Source: Actinoallomurus sp. (GTDB lineage: Bacteria; Actinomycetota; Actinomycetes; Streptosporangiales; Streptosporangiaceae). Taken from it: 33,761 bases of DNA. Below, piece after piece: positions 23,637 through 31,406 of this stretch. Numbering within the stretch: the stretch's first letter is position 1; each line of letters begins with the position of its first letter. The notes below the pieces were generated by a model. That model was not told where the DNA came from. It did no database searches and saw only the letters and a list, made by a program, of their open reading frames with translations. The DNA is taken from the NCBI GenBank assembly GCA_025964685.1, contig JAOPYG010000084.1:1-33761 (forward strand), written 5' to 3'. Made by a program: the position numbers and the translations under genes.

Positions 23637-24328
23637 GTGAGGACGCGCGGGCGACGACCGTTCTGCTGGTCGGGGCGCTGATGATGCGGCTGGCGATCGG
23701 CGGCGCGTACGCCAAGTACGTGCGCACCGGGATGGGCCCGTTGCTACTGGTCGCCGGGATACTGCTGGCCGGCCTGGGCCTGTTCGGCGTCGTGCGCGCG
23801 CTGCGGCGCGGTGGGAGACCGGCCGACGCCGACGCGCACGGCCACCATCATGGCGGGCGCATCGGCTGGCTGCTGCTCGCCCCCGTACTCGCCCTGTTGC
23901 TGGTCACGCCGCCCACGCTGGGCAGCTTCGCGGTCTCGCGCAGCGCGGCCGTGAACGTCACCTCCGGCGGGAAGGTCTTCGACGCGCTGCCCCCGGGCCG
24001 TACGGTGCCGATGACACTGCTGGAGTTCGACGAGCGGGTCGAGGACCACCGGGGGGTCAGCTTCGGCGCCGTCCAGGTGCGGCTGACCGGCTTCGTCACG
24101 CCGTCCTCCGACGCCCAGGGGTTCCGCATCGCGCGCTACCAGATCGCGTGCTGCGCCGCCGACGCGGTCGCCTCCGTCGTGCGGGTGACGGGCGCGTCGG
24201 GGAGCCGGCCGGCCCGCGATCAGTGGGTGACGGTCACCGGCACGTTCGCCCCGACGCCGGATCGGGTGCCGGAGCTGCGCGCGGTCAGCGTGGCCGAGAT
24301 CACCACACCGCTGGACCCGTACGAGTGA
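23633..24328 (+). CDS. TIGR03943 family protein, permease partner
   Basis: A 231-residue protein with membrane helices at about 8-25, 34-55 and 78-95, then an extracytoplasmic domain. The loop between helices is His-rich (AHGHHHGG, residues 68-75) and the outer domain has ARYQIACCAADA with a conserved Cys pair, both suggesting metal binding. This family occurs almost always beside YraQ-type permeases; the homologous pair YcgR-YcgQ exists in Bacillus. The ATG at 23633 overlaps the permease stop by four bases and is preferred to a GTG three codons upstream. Confidence 0.88.
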   Translation: MSEDARATTVLLVGALMMRLAIGGAYAKYVRTGMGPLLLVAGILLAGLGLFGVVRALRRGGRPADADAHGHHHGGRIGWLLLAPVLALLLVTPPTLGSFAVSRSAAVNVTSGGKVFDALPPGRTVPMTLLEFDERVEDHRGVSFGAVQVRLTGFVTPSSDAQGFRIARYQIACCAADAVASVVRVTGASGSRPARDQWVTVTGTFAPTPDRVPELRAVSVAEITTPLDPYE

Positions 24329-24378
24329 CGCTTACGCCCGGTCGCCGCATGGAGGTGCGGAAACAGGTCCTCGACATC

Positions 24379-24390
24379 GCCAGCGCTGGC
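24379..24390. repeat. 12-bp palindrome between convergent genes
   Basis: GCCAGCGCTGGC is a perfect palindrome at the end of the DUF1275 gene. It may contribute to termination but has no loop or U-run. Confidence 0.3.
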
Positions 24391-25109
24391 TAGCGCCCGC
24401 GCCTCCTGAGGCCACGACGGATGCGTTCGCGCCAGAGGCCCCGGTGCTCCTCGAAGAGGAACAGGCCCAGGGCCGCGGTGAGGACGCCCGCAGAGATCCA
24501 GATCGCGTGCCGGCCCAGGTGCAGGGTGAGCCAGCCTCCGGCGAAGGCCCCGACCGTGAAACTGCCGATGATGATCAAAAAACTGCGCGCCTTCCGTACC
24601 GCCTCGGCGTCATGGTCGGCGACCGCCTGGTAGGCCGCCTGCGCGGCCGTCCGCAGGTTGCCGGTCACCATCGCCGTGTTGTACGGCCAGATGATCAGCG
24701 TGCGGAAGGTCGTGACCTGCACCGACGCCGTGAACGCGATCATCACGACGATCAGGCTGTCCGGCACGCCGCGCGGCAGCAGACCCACGACTCCCAGCAC
24801 GATGATCTCCAGCACCAGCGCGAACCGGGCCGGATACCGCAGTGCGCCGGCGACACGTGGCCGGCTCAGGGTCTCCGCCACCACCACGCCGATCACGAAC
24901 GCCAGCAGGGACGGGACGTGCCGTACGGCCGCGGCCCACTGCTGGCGCGCCGCCTCCACCCCGAGCAGCACCACGTTGCCCGTCTGCGCGTTGGCGAACA
25001 CGCCGCCGAGGCCGATGAAGGAGTAGGCGTCGTGGAACCCGCCGGCGATGGCGAGCAGTACGCCGAGTTCCAGGGATGCCTTGGTGACGGGCCGGCTCTC
25101 GTTGTCCAT
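24390..25109 (-). CDS. YoaK/DUF1275 family membrane protein
   Basis: A 239-residue integral membrane protein with about six helices. The start region LLAIAGGFHDAYSFIGLGGVFANAQTGN (residues 18-45) contains the GxxDA...ANxQTGN signature of DUF1275, and ITVTTFRT/NTAMVTGNLRT-like segments follow (VQVTTFRTLI, MVTGNL). The function of the family is not established. The ATG at 25109 shares one base with the TAA of the upstream AtuA gene (TAATG) and has GGGAGT before it, so the two genes are coupled. Confidence 0.88.
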   Translation of the reverse strand: MDNESRPVTKASLELGVLLAIAGGFHDAYSFIGLGGVFANAQTGNVVLLGVEAARQQWAAAVRHVPSLLAFVIGVVVAETLSRPRVAGALRYPARFALVLEIIVLGVVGLLPRGVPDSLIVVMIAFTASVQVTTFRTLIIWPYNTAMVTGNLRTAAQAAYQAVADHDAEAVRKARSFLIIIGSFTVGAFAGGWLTLHLGRHAIWISAGVLTAALGLFLFEEHRGLWRERIRRGLRRRGR

Positions 25110-26869
25110 TACTCCCGGTGATACCCGGGAAGCAGCCTCTCGGGGATCGGGACGTGCCGGGCGCGGACCCATTCGCCCAGCGCCTTGGCCTGTTTGTCGA
25201 AGCGGCGCGCCTCCGTGGCGCCGCCGTCGAGGAGGCCGCGGATCACGAAGTTGACCGCTCGAAGATTGGACAGCTCGTACCGGTCGATGTCCAGATCGGC
25301 GGCCTCGGGCAGCAGCTCGCGCAGCCGCTCGGTCGTCAGGGTGGCCCGCAGCCAGGGCCAGGCGTTGGCGTCGGTGACCCACAGGCCGACGTTCGCGTTG
25401 CCGCCCTTGTCGCCCGACCTGGCCTGCACGACGCTGCCGAGCGGCCCGTCGACCGTCTCCCCGCCGTCATAGGGCTCCGCCGGGTCGCCCGGCTCTGCCT
25501 CGTACGGACCGGTGGCGGGCGGTGGAGGCACGACCTCGCGCCGTCCGTCCGGGTGGACGACGGTCTGTTCGAGAAGCGTCTGCGGGACCAGGGTCGGCCA
25601 GTACGCGCCGTACGGGGCGCCCGGGCTGGGCACGCCCATGCCGTAGATGCCGGGGTAGCTGGAGAGGGCGAGCTCCACGCACAGGGACGAGAAGGCCCGC
25701 CCGGCGCTGCCCTGCTCCCCGTCCACCGAGACGTGCAGCAGGCTGGAGCCCGCCATCTGGTCGGCCGGGTCGTCGGCGGGCGTGCCGATACGGGTGAACC
25801 GCAGGTCGGTGATGCCGGGGTCGTCATCGAGGCGCGCGCGGACCGCCTGCTCCACGAGCGCGGCCTTGGCGTCGGCGTCGGTCCCGGTCAGCACGAAGGT
25901 GGAGTCGTTGCGCCAGCCGCCGAGACCGGTGATGGCGACCTTGGTGGTGGGCGGCGGCACGGAGCCCCTGACGCCGCTGATCCGTACACGGTCGGGGCCG
26001 GCCGAATCGAGGCGGACGGTGTCGAGATGGGCGACCACGTCCGGGTTGAGGTAGCCGGGGGCGCCGATCTCGTACAGGAGCTGCGCGGTGACCGTGTCGA
26101 CGGTGACCGCGCCACCGGTGCCCTCGTGCTTGGTGATCACGCTGGTGCCGTCGCGGTCGACCTCGGCGAGCGGGAAGCCGGGGTGGATGAGGTCGCCGAT
26201 CTGCTGGAAACCCGAGAAGTTGCCGCCGGTGGCCTGTGCGCCGCATTCGATCACGTGCCCGGCGACCACCGCGCCGGCGAGCGCGTCGAGATCGGCGGGA
26301 GACCAGTGCCACCACCAGGCGGCCGCCCCGCTGATGAGCGAGGCATCGGCGACCCGGCCGGTGACGACGATGTCAGCCCCGGCGGCGAGAGCGGCCTGGA
26401 CGCCGAAGCCGCCGAGGTAGGCGTTGGCGGTGAGGGGGTCACGGCCCGTGAACGGCTCGCCGGTGTCCAAGTGGGCCAGGTCGTGGCCCTCGGCGAGCAG
26501 ACCGGGGATCCGCGGCGCGAGGTCGTCGCCCTCCACATGGGCGACGGTCAGATCCACGCCGGCCTCGGCGAGCAGCTCGCGCGTCGCGGCGGCCAGACCG
26601 GCCGGGTCGAGACCGCCGGCATTGACGACCACCTTGATGCCGCGCTCGGCGATCTCCTTGACGACGGGCGTTAGCTGGCGCAGGAACGTACTCGCGTAGC
26701 CGCCGCCGGGCTTCTTCAGCCGGTTCTTGGCCAGCACCAGCATGGTGACCTCGGCCAGGTAGTCACCCGTGATGACGTCGACAGGCCCGCCTCGCACCAT
26801 CTCGGCGAGCGCGGACATCCGGTCGCCGTAGAAGCCCGAGCAGTTCGCGATCCGTACCGGCCGGTCCAT
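25109..26869 (-). CDS. AtuA family protein (DUF1446), acyclic terpene utilization type
   Basis: A 586-residue cytoplasmic protein. The DUF1446 domain fills residues 5-450 (RIANCSGFYGDR; VDVITGDYLAE; VVVNAGGLDP; DIVVTGRVADASL). A C-terminal AtuA-like domain at about 465-570 has ARSGDKGGNANVGLW, so two units that are separate genes in some bacteria are fused here. In Pseudomonas AtuA belongs to the citronellol/geranyl degradation cluster, but its reaction is unknown, and no other Atu gene is present. The ATG at 26869 has GGAG upstream. It leads an operon with the DUF1275 membrane protein. Confidence 0.9.
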   Translation of the reverse strand: MDRPVRIANCSGFYGDRMSALAEMVRGGPVDVITGDYLAEVTMLVLAKNRLKKPGGGYASTFLRQLTPVVKEIAERGIKVVVNAGGLDPAGLAAATRELLAEAGVDLTVAHVEGDDLAPRIPGLLAEGHDLAHLDTGEPFTGRDPLTANAYLGGFGVQAALAAGADIVVTGRVADASLISGAAAWWWHWSPADLDALAGAVVAGHVIECGAQATGGNFSGFQQIGDLIHPGFPLAEVDRDGTSVITKHEGTGGAVTVDTVTAQLLYEIGAPGYLNPDVVAHLDTVRLDSAGPDRVRISGVRGSVPPPTTKVAITGLGGWRNDSTFVLTGTDADAKAALVEQAVRARLDDDPGITDLRFTRIGTPADDPADQMAGSSLLHVSVDGEQGSAGRAFSSLCVELALSSYPGIYGMGVPSPGAPYGAYWPTLVPQTLLEQTVVHPDGRREVVPPPPATGPYEAEPGDPAEPYDGGETVDGPLGSVVQARSGDKGGNANVGLWVTDANAWPWLRATLTTERLRELLPEAADLDIDRYELSNLRAVNFVIRGLLDGGATEARRFDKQAKALGEWVRARHVPIPERLLPGYHRE

Positions 26870-26989
26870 GGGTGACGCTCCTCTGCCCTCGGGCGACCGA
26901 AATTACCGCACGCCCCGGCGGCCGGGCATCGCCGGTTAATTCGCCGCTCCTCTCGAGTCTCACTTCCTGAACTCGACGAAGGAGATCAC

Positions 26990-27112
26990 GTGGGAAAGAC
27001 CCTGTGGCACACCACGATGTCGCTGGACGACTTCATCGCCGTCCGCCTCGCACGACGTCGGCTCACGCACACGACGCAGGTCACGAACCTGTGGTTCCGC
27101 GTGACGAAATGA
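26990..27112 (+). pseudogene. Dihydrofolate reductase-like gene remnant with internal deletion
   Basis: A GTG with a good ribosome binding site (AAGGAG, 26980-26985) opens a 40-codon frame. Its first 17 residues, MGKTLWHTTMSLDDFIA, match the N-terminus of RibD-C/DHFR-family proteins (usually about 180-200 residues). The last part, TQVTNLWFRVTK, matches the final strand of the same family. Everything between is missing, and the join keeps the frame. The product cannot bind NADPH. Its end overlaps the converging GNAT gene by 32 bases. Confidence 0.65.
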
Positions 27113-27641
27113 CGCTTCGGCGATGATGGAGATCGTCGGCGGGTTTCACCGCGCTCGGACGGTCGAGGTCGCATACGAGCTTGCTCTCCATGATCGAGGG
27201 GTCGGACGGCAGTGGCTGCCGCTCTCCGGTCGGCCGGAACCCGCTGTTGCCGTACAGGGCGTGCGCCGGGTCGTTGGCGTCGGTCACCCAGAGCCCGAGC
27301 TCGCGTATCTCGCGCTCACGGGCCCACTCGACGATCGCGTCGATGAGCCGCCGGCCCACGCCACGACCGCGGGCCTCAGGCGCGACCCACATTCCGAGCA
27401 GGTGCGCGGTGCCGGGCCGTTCCTCGATCCGCGCCGACGTCATCCCCAGGGCACGGCCGCCCTCGACGGCGAGGAGGTTGACCGACCCGTCGCCGGTCAG
27501 ACGGGCGGTCCAGACGTCGCGGGAGAACCTCTCCTCACGCTCGTACGTCGAGGCGAACGCCTTGGGCGCGTCGGCCAGCGCCCGGAGCCGTACCTCACGA
27601 AGCCGGTCCTCGTCCCCGGCGCCGAGCCGCATGATCTCCAT
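27081..27641 (-). CDS. GNAT family N-acetyltransferase
   Basis: A 186-residue acetyltransferase. The motif A is LLGMWVAPEARGRGVGRRLI (RGxGxG/R) and the following part has LGLWVTDANDPAHALYGNSGF. The first strand is MEIMRLGAGDEDRLREVRLRAL. The ATG at 27641 is chosen because a -10 TACAGT ends 7 bases before it; a GTG three codons upstream lies inside that box. The last 30 residues (PSAVKPADDLHHRRSV...) look unlike a GNAT tail and run into the DHFR remnant, so the C-terminus may have been altered by that deletion. Substrate unknown. Confidence 0.88.
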   Translation of the reverse strand: MEIMRLGAGDEDRLREVRLRALADAPKAFASTYEREERFSRDVWTARLTGDGSVNLLAVEGGRALGMTSARIEERPGTAHLLGMWVAPEARGRGVGRRLIDAIVEWAREREIRELGLWVTDANDPAHALYGNSGFRPTGERQPLPSDPSIMESKLVCDLDRPSAVKPADDLHHRRSVISSRGTTGS

Positions 27642-27648
27642 GTCAGGC

Positions 27649-27654
27649 ACTGTA
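27649..27654 (-). promoter_or_regulatory. -10 box TACAGT, leaderless start of GNAT gene
   Basis: On the minus strand TACAGT is followed by seven bases and the ATG at 27641. It is the same hexamer and spacing as at the other GNAT gene (10357). Confidence 0.6.
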
Positions 27655-27665
27655 GAGGGCCCGCT

Positions 27666-28310
27666 TCAGGCTCGGCGTCTCGCCACCAGGTAGCCCCGCC
27701 GCGTCTCCACCTCACCGGGATGGTTACGGCGTTCGAGCCGCGCGTCGATTCGGAATCCGGCGTCTTCCATCGCCTCGACCACGTCCTGTGTCTGGAAGAA
27801 GCGGAAGTCGACGTCCACCTCGTGTCCCCACCACTCGGCCAGATGCCGTACCTCCGAGCCGATGTGGAACGACACCAGGCTGATCCCGCTCGGCCTCAGC
27901 ACGCGGTGCATCTCCGTAAATGCCCCGTGCAGTTCGGACGGCTGGAGGTGAATAACCGAATAGAACGCGACGACCGCTCCGAACTCGTCATTCTCCGCCG
28001 GCAGATCGAGGAGATCCCCCTGGCGGAACTCGACCTCGGGAAACTCCCTGCGGCCGACAGTGACCATTTCGGCGGACAGATCGATACCGACCGCGGTGGC
28101 GCCCTGTGCGGCGAGCCAGGCGGAGACGTGCCCGGGGCCACAGCCGAGGTCGGCGACGGGTGCGCCCTTGTCCGCCCGCTCGAGGACGGCGGTGAGCAGC
28201 GCCCGGTCGAACGGCTTGTCGGCGATCTCGTCCCGGAACCCGGCCGCGTACTCCTCCGCGACGGTGTCATAGCTCCGGCGAATGGACTCGTGTTCCCCTG
28301 TTGCCGCCAT
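27666..28310 (-). CDS. Class I SAM-dependent methyltransferase
   Basis: A 214-residue enzyme. Motif I is APVADLGCGPGHVSAWLAAQ and the acidic end of strand 2 is AVGIDLSAEMV; DLLDLPAENDEFGAVVAFYS follows as motifs II-III. This is the UbiE/BioC-like Methyltransf_11 type that methylates small molecules. The ATG at 28310 is taken because MAATGEHESIRRSYDTVAEEY is the usual start; an upstream codon at 28343 is possible. A CACGCT -10 lies 7 bases before it. Substrate unknown. Confidence 0.9.
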   Translation of the reverse strand: MAATGEHESIRRSYDTVAEEYAAGFRDEIADKPFDRALLTAVLERADKGAPVADLGCGPGHVSAWLAAQGATAVGIDLSAEMVTVGRREFPEVEFRQGDLLDLPAENDEFGAVVAFYSVIHLQPSELHGAFTEMHRVLRPSGISLVSFHIGSEVRHLAEWWGHEVDVDFRFFQTQDVVEAMEDAGFRIDARLERRNHPGEVETRRGYLVARRRA

Positions 28311-28317
28311 GGGCGAC

Positions 28318-28323
28318 AGCGTG
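28318..28323 (-). promoter_or_regulatory. Possible -10 box CACGCT, leaderless start
   Basis: On the minus strand CACGCT is followed by seven bases and the ATG of the methyltransferase. The hexamer keeps only A2 and T6, so support is weak. Confidence 0.35.
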
Positions 28324-28381
28324 GCACGTACGCTTTGGATCATGGCCGGCGTTTGTTCGGCGTGGCTCCCGGGAGACTGCC

Positions 28382-28621
28382 GTGGTGATGGTCAAGACAC
28401 TGTGCCCGCGTGACTACAACGAGGTCCTGTACGTGGGCCACTTCTATCGGAACAAGGGCATCCCGGTCGTCATGGACCTCACGGCACTGGACGACGACGA
28501 GGCCAGACCACTCGTGGACTTCGCCGCGGGCCTGGTCTTCGGCCGCGGCGGCGACATGGACCGCCTGAGCCCAAAAATCTTTTTGCTGACCCCTCCTGGC
28601 CTGGCCAAGCCGTCCGTCTGA
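28382..28621 (+). CDS. SepF-like protein, core domain only
   Basis: A 79-residue protein equal to the SepF core: VKTLCPRDYNEVLYVGHFYR, IPVVMDLTALDDDEARPLVD, FAAGLVFGRGGDMDRLSPKI and FLLTPPGL. Full SepF anchors FtsZ to the membrane through an N-terminal amphipathic helix and linker, which are both missing here. Streptomyces has such extra SepF-like (Sfl) proteins besides true SepF. The GTG at 28382 is preceded by GGGAG at 6 bases; the second GTG and the ATG that follow are too distant from it. No ylmD, ftsZ or divIVA neighbours are present, so this is a paralogue. Confidence 0.85.
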   Translation: MVMVKTLCPRDYNEVLYVGHFYRNKGIPVVMDLTALDDDEARPLVDFAAGLVFGRGGDMDRLSPKIFLLTPPGLAKPSV

Positions 28622-28757
28622 CCGCTTTTCATTCCTCGGCCGAGGAGGCCCGGCGGTGCCACTGTTCGGCCTCTTCGTCCCGATCCCACGCCCGGTACCG
28701 CATGCCGAGGTCGAACTGTAGACACTCACGATCCCCGCTCTCTGAAGAGGTCCTGTC

Positions 28758-29414
28758 TTGATCACGGCCTTGTCGTACCACGCTCCTCAGATCAGCGGCC
28801 GCAAAAAGAAAGCGGACTCCGGCGATCGGCCCGGGCTGGACGAGATACGGGTCGAGACGAAGGCAGGGACACGGACGCTCGCGTACGTGGAAAACGACAC
28901 CGCCGATGATCCCGCCGAACGTCCGCGTAGTGACGGCGCACGTTGCATCACCCTGTGGGAAGACGCCCATCGCTCCCGCCGGCTCGCCGGCATCACGACG
29001 AAATCCGCATCGAAGCGGTACGGCACCGACTACGCCATCTGGGGGGCGGCGGGAGAACCACTCGGCACGGTGCGACTGGACAAGACCTCACTGAGCGAAC
29101 CGCAACGTACCCGCTGGACGATCCAGCAAGCCGACGTACCGCCCATGGTGGGCGTGAAAGGCAAAATCGGCTGGTGGTGGGCGTGGTGGCTGCTTTCGCC
29201 CTTGTGGCTGCTCATCATCGTGGGCAGCTTCCTGGCCGGCGGCGGAGACATCGCACGGATGCCACGAAGCGTCGAGTGGCGCCTGCGCGACGAGACGGTG
29301 CTCCGCTTCGCCGCTGGTTCCGAGGAGTACCAGGTCTTCGCTTCATGGCTGGAACCCCCGATCGCCGCGGCCGTCGTGGCGTTGCACCACAGCCACCCAG
29401 GACCGCTGGCATAG
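28758..29414 (+). CDS. Hypothetical protein with one membrane helix
   Basis: A 218-residue protein that I do not recognise. It has a hydrophilic N-terminus rich in Lys, Arg and Asp, a strand-rich middle (DYAIWGAAGEPLGTVRLDK; RTRWTIQQADVP), a very aromatic membrane segment at about 138-158 (WWWAWWLLSPLWLLIIVGSF), and a further strand-rich end (VEWRLRDETVLRFAAGSEEY). The pattern of a beta domain interrupted by a hydrophobic stretch recalls LURP/scramblase-like folds, but this is only a shape resemblance. The TTG start has AGAGG 7 bases upstream. Confidence 0.6.
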   Translation: MITALSYHAPQISGRKKKADSGDRPGLDEIRVETKAGTRTLAYVENDTADDPAERPRSDGARCITLWEDAHRSRRLAGITTKSASKRYGTDYAIWGAAGEPLGTVRLDKTSLSEPQRTRWTIQQADVPPMVGVKGKIGWWWAWWLLSPLWLLIIVGSFLAGGGDIARMPRSVEWRLRDETVLRFAAGSEEYQVFASWLEPPIAAAVVALHHSHPGPLA

Positions 29415-29497
29415 GTGCAGAAACCGAGCTGCACGTGAATCCCTGGGCCATCCCGCAGCTGGCGGTTCGTACGTACCCGGAAGTCCGTACGGGCCAC

Positions 29498-30007
29498 TCA
29501 GGCGCCTACGGTCCCGTCGATACCCTCACGCAAGAAATCCGCGTGCCCATTGTGGCGCCCGTACTCCAGGAGCACGTGCACCATCACCATCCGCAGTGAA
29601 ATGTCTTCACCCCACCGAGGCTGATGCCCGGCCAAATCCAGGGACTCGGCCTCTCGCTCGATTCGGCGTGAGTTCTCGACCTCCGCCTCCCAGGCCGCAA
29701 ACCCTTCGGCCCTGGTCGACGCGCTCGCGTCATACGCCGCCTGGAAGTCGATTTCCTCAGACCAGACCATCGGGGCGTCGTTGTCCTGGAACACCCGGCG
29801 GAACCAGGTACGCTCCACCTCCGCCATATGCCGTACCAGGCCAAGAAGCGAGAGCGTCGATGGCGGCATCGACTGCTGCCGCAGATCCTCATCGGTGAGC
29901 CCATCGCACTTCATGGCAAGGGTCGCCCGCTGATAGTCGAGGAAGGCGCGCAGTGTTTCGCGTTCGCTGCCGAAATGGGGCGGGCCCGTACGACGGTCGG
30001 TGGTCAC
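29498..30007 (-). CDS. DinB/DUF664 family protein
   Basis: A 169-residue four-helix protein of the DinB superfamily. Putative metal-binding His are in LVRHMAEVERTWF and in MVHVLLEYGRHNGHADFLRE. Members include thiol-dependent transferases (mycothiol or bacillithiol users) and many of unknown function. The frame is open for 280 codons upstream, but the GTG at 30007 is chosen: GGGGAG lies 8 bases before it, and the TTDRRTGPPH start is common in the family. Confidence 0.88.
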   Translation of the reverse strand: MTTDRRTGPPHFGSERETLRAFLDYQRATLAMKCDGLTDEDLRQQSMPPSTLSLLGLVRHMAEVERTWFRRVFQDNDAPMVWSEEIDFQAAYDASASTRAEGFAAWEAEVENSRRIEREAESLDLAGHQPRWGEDISLRMVMVHVLLEYGRHNGHADFLREGIDGTVGA

Positions 30008-30062
30008 GAGTGATGCTCCCCGTCTCTGCCCCTGTTCACGGACGGAACCTACCGTTAACTGG

Positions 30063-30224
30063 TCATTCCTCGAGCGTGCGGACTCCGGTCTCGGTGCGCG
30101 GCCGGTGGCTCGTCCCCTGGGCGAAGACCACGTAGCTCCCCGGGCCGTGGCGGCGGTCCCCTTCGATGACCTCGCCGCTGAGCACGGCTTCCTCCCATGA
30201 GAGCGGCAGCCGCAACCACCGACC
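30063..30224 (-). pseudogene. Cupin-domain protein remnant, C-terminal part
   Basis: The frame reads LRLPLSWEEAVLSGEV, then GPGSYVVFAQGTSHRP and TETGVRTLEE before a stop. This is the second half of a small cupin barrel of the ChrR-like kind (EExLVLxGE, then GxxxxxPxGSxHxP). No N-terminal half with the first metal-ligand motif and no convincing start codon are present. It lies 55 bases upstream of the DinB gene in the same direction. It could be a very short intact protein, but decay is more likely. Confidence 0.4.
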
Positions 30225-30363
30225 GGCGAGAGACCACCCACGGCGAGCGTCACGCTGCCGGTCGGCCGCTGACGAGAAGCCGTCCGGCGGCCGCGACCGG
30301 GTCTGGACGCCGGGACAGCGGGGGAAGTCCCGCGTTCGCCACAAAAAGCGTCATTTGCTCCGC

Positions 30364-30369
30364 TAAGGT
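30364..30369 (+). promoter_or_regulatory. -10 box TAAGGT of rpf-like gene
   Basis: TAAGGT lies 43 bases before the GTG at 30413 and would give a leader of about 37 bases with its own GGAGG. The 30225-30363 stretch upstream shows nothing else. Confidence 0.4.
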
Positions 30370-30412
30370 GCTGGCCGGTACGCCGGTGGGCTGCCGATAC
30401 GCCGGAGGACAC

Positions 30413-31201
30413 GTGCGCCTTTCCGTCATCATCACCAGTCTCGCCATGCTTGCGGGCATCGCTACCACCGCATCCGGGTGCGGAACGTCGAAGGCGGAGG
30501 ACACGAAGGCCGCGGACGCGCCGCGAGCGACGCCCACACCGCACAAGGTCGTCGTGGTCATCGATCACAAGAAGCGCACCGAGACCATGACCACGGCCGG
30601 CACCGTACGTGAAGTACTCACGCAGGTGGGTCTCCAGCTCGGCCCGCACGACCTGGTGACCCCGCCCGCCGAAGCCGCCCCCGCCGCGACCATCAAGATC
30701 GTGCGGCTGCTGTCCGACCCGGTGACCAGGGTCATCAAGATCTCGCCGCCGATCGTGCGTAAGAAGAGCACAAAGGTCCCCGCCTGGGGCCACAAGGTGA
30801 TGCGGAATGGCCGCGCCGGCCTCAAACAGGTGCAGATCGCCTACGTCCGGCGACACGGCAAGAAGGTCAAGGCCGTCATCGCGCAGCAGATCAAACGCAA
30901 GCCGGTGTCGCAGATCATCGCGATCGGACCGCAGCCGTCAGGCGTCGGCGCCGCAGCTCGGCTCAACTGGAGCGGGGTGGCGAAATGCGAGTCGGGCGGC
31001 AATCCCCGCGCGGCCAACCCCGCCGGCTACTACGGGCTGTACCAGTTCAGCCGGCAGTCGTGGGCGACGGTCGGGGGCTCGGGCCTCCCCAGCCAAGCCT
31101 CCGCGGCCGAGCAGACGTACCGCGCCCAGCTCATGTACAACAAGGTGAACGGCCGCTGGCAGGGCCAGTGGCCGAACTGCGGTCGCTACCTCTTCAACTA
31201 G
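30413..31201 (+). CDS. Resuscitation-promoting factor-like lipoprotein (RpfB type)
   Basis: A 262-residue cell-wall enzyme. The signal ends in a lipobox-like ASGC with the lipidated Cys at 23. One DUF348 domain follows at about 44-90 (KVVVVIDHKKRTETMTTAGT), then a G5 domain at about 104-175 (VRKKSTKVPAWG). The C-terminal Rpf transglycosylase domain covers 186-262 with the catalytic Glu193 in AKCESGGN and NPAGYYGLYQFS. It cleaves peptidoglycan glycan strands and promotes exit from dormancy. RpfB usually has three DUF348 domains, so this is a short form. The GTG at 30413 has GGAGG upstream. Confidence 0.9.
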   Translation: MRLSVIITSLAMLAGIATTASGCGTSKAEDTKAADAPRATPTPHKVVVVIDHKKRTETMTTAGTVREVLTQVGLQLGPHDLVTPPAEAAPAATIKIVRLLSDPVTRVIKISPPIVRKKSTKVPAWGHKVMRNGRAGLKQVQIAYVRRHGKKVKAVIAQQIKRKPVSQIIAIGPQPSGVGAAARLNWSGVAKCESGGNPRAANPAGYYGLYQFSRQSWATVGGSGLPSQASAAEQTYRAQLMYNKVNGRWQGQWPNCGRYLFN

Positions 31202-31394
31202 GCGGTAGCGCACCTCGGGCCGATCACGGGTTTGACCTGCGGTCCGGTCAGGTCGAGCCGGGCCGAGTAGCCGTCGTCAAGCCAGACCGGCGGTCGATGG
31301 TCCGCCCAGGCCCGAGGACGATCCCGCGCCGCTTCGCTGCCTCGTCGGGAAGATCGCGTTCGGGCGTTTCAGAACCGGTGCGGGCGGGCGCCAG

Positions 31395-31400
31395 GACAAT
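31395..31400 (+). promoter_or_regulatory. -10 box GACAAT, leaderless start of lipoprotein gene
   Basis: GACAAT is followed by six bases and the ATG at 31407, without a Shine-Dalgarno sequence. Confidence 0.5.
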
Positions 31401-31406
31401 GCATGC

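Noticed and set aside
25118..26674. 518-codon open frame on the plus strand
   Set aside because: Antisense of the AtuA-family gene; composition typical of a shadow.
30370..30412. c-di-AMP (ydaO) riboswitch upstream of the rpf-like gene
   Set aside because: Such switches occur before some actinobacterial rpf genes, but the leader from the -10 box is only about 37 bases and lacks the conserved ydaO blocks.
30008..30856. Upstream in-frame extension of the DinB gene
   Set aside because: No similarity to DinB, crosses the cupin remnant and the antisense of the rpf-like gene; a good ribosome binding site supports the GTG at 30007.
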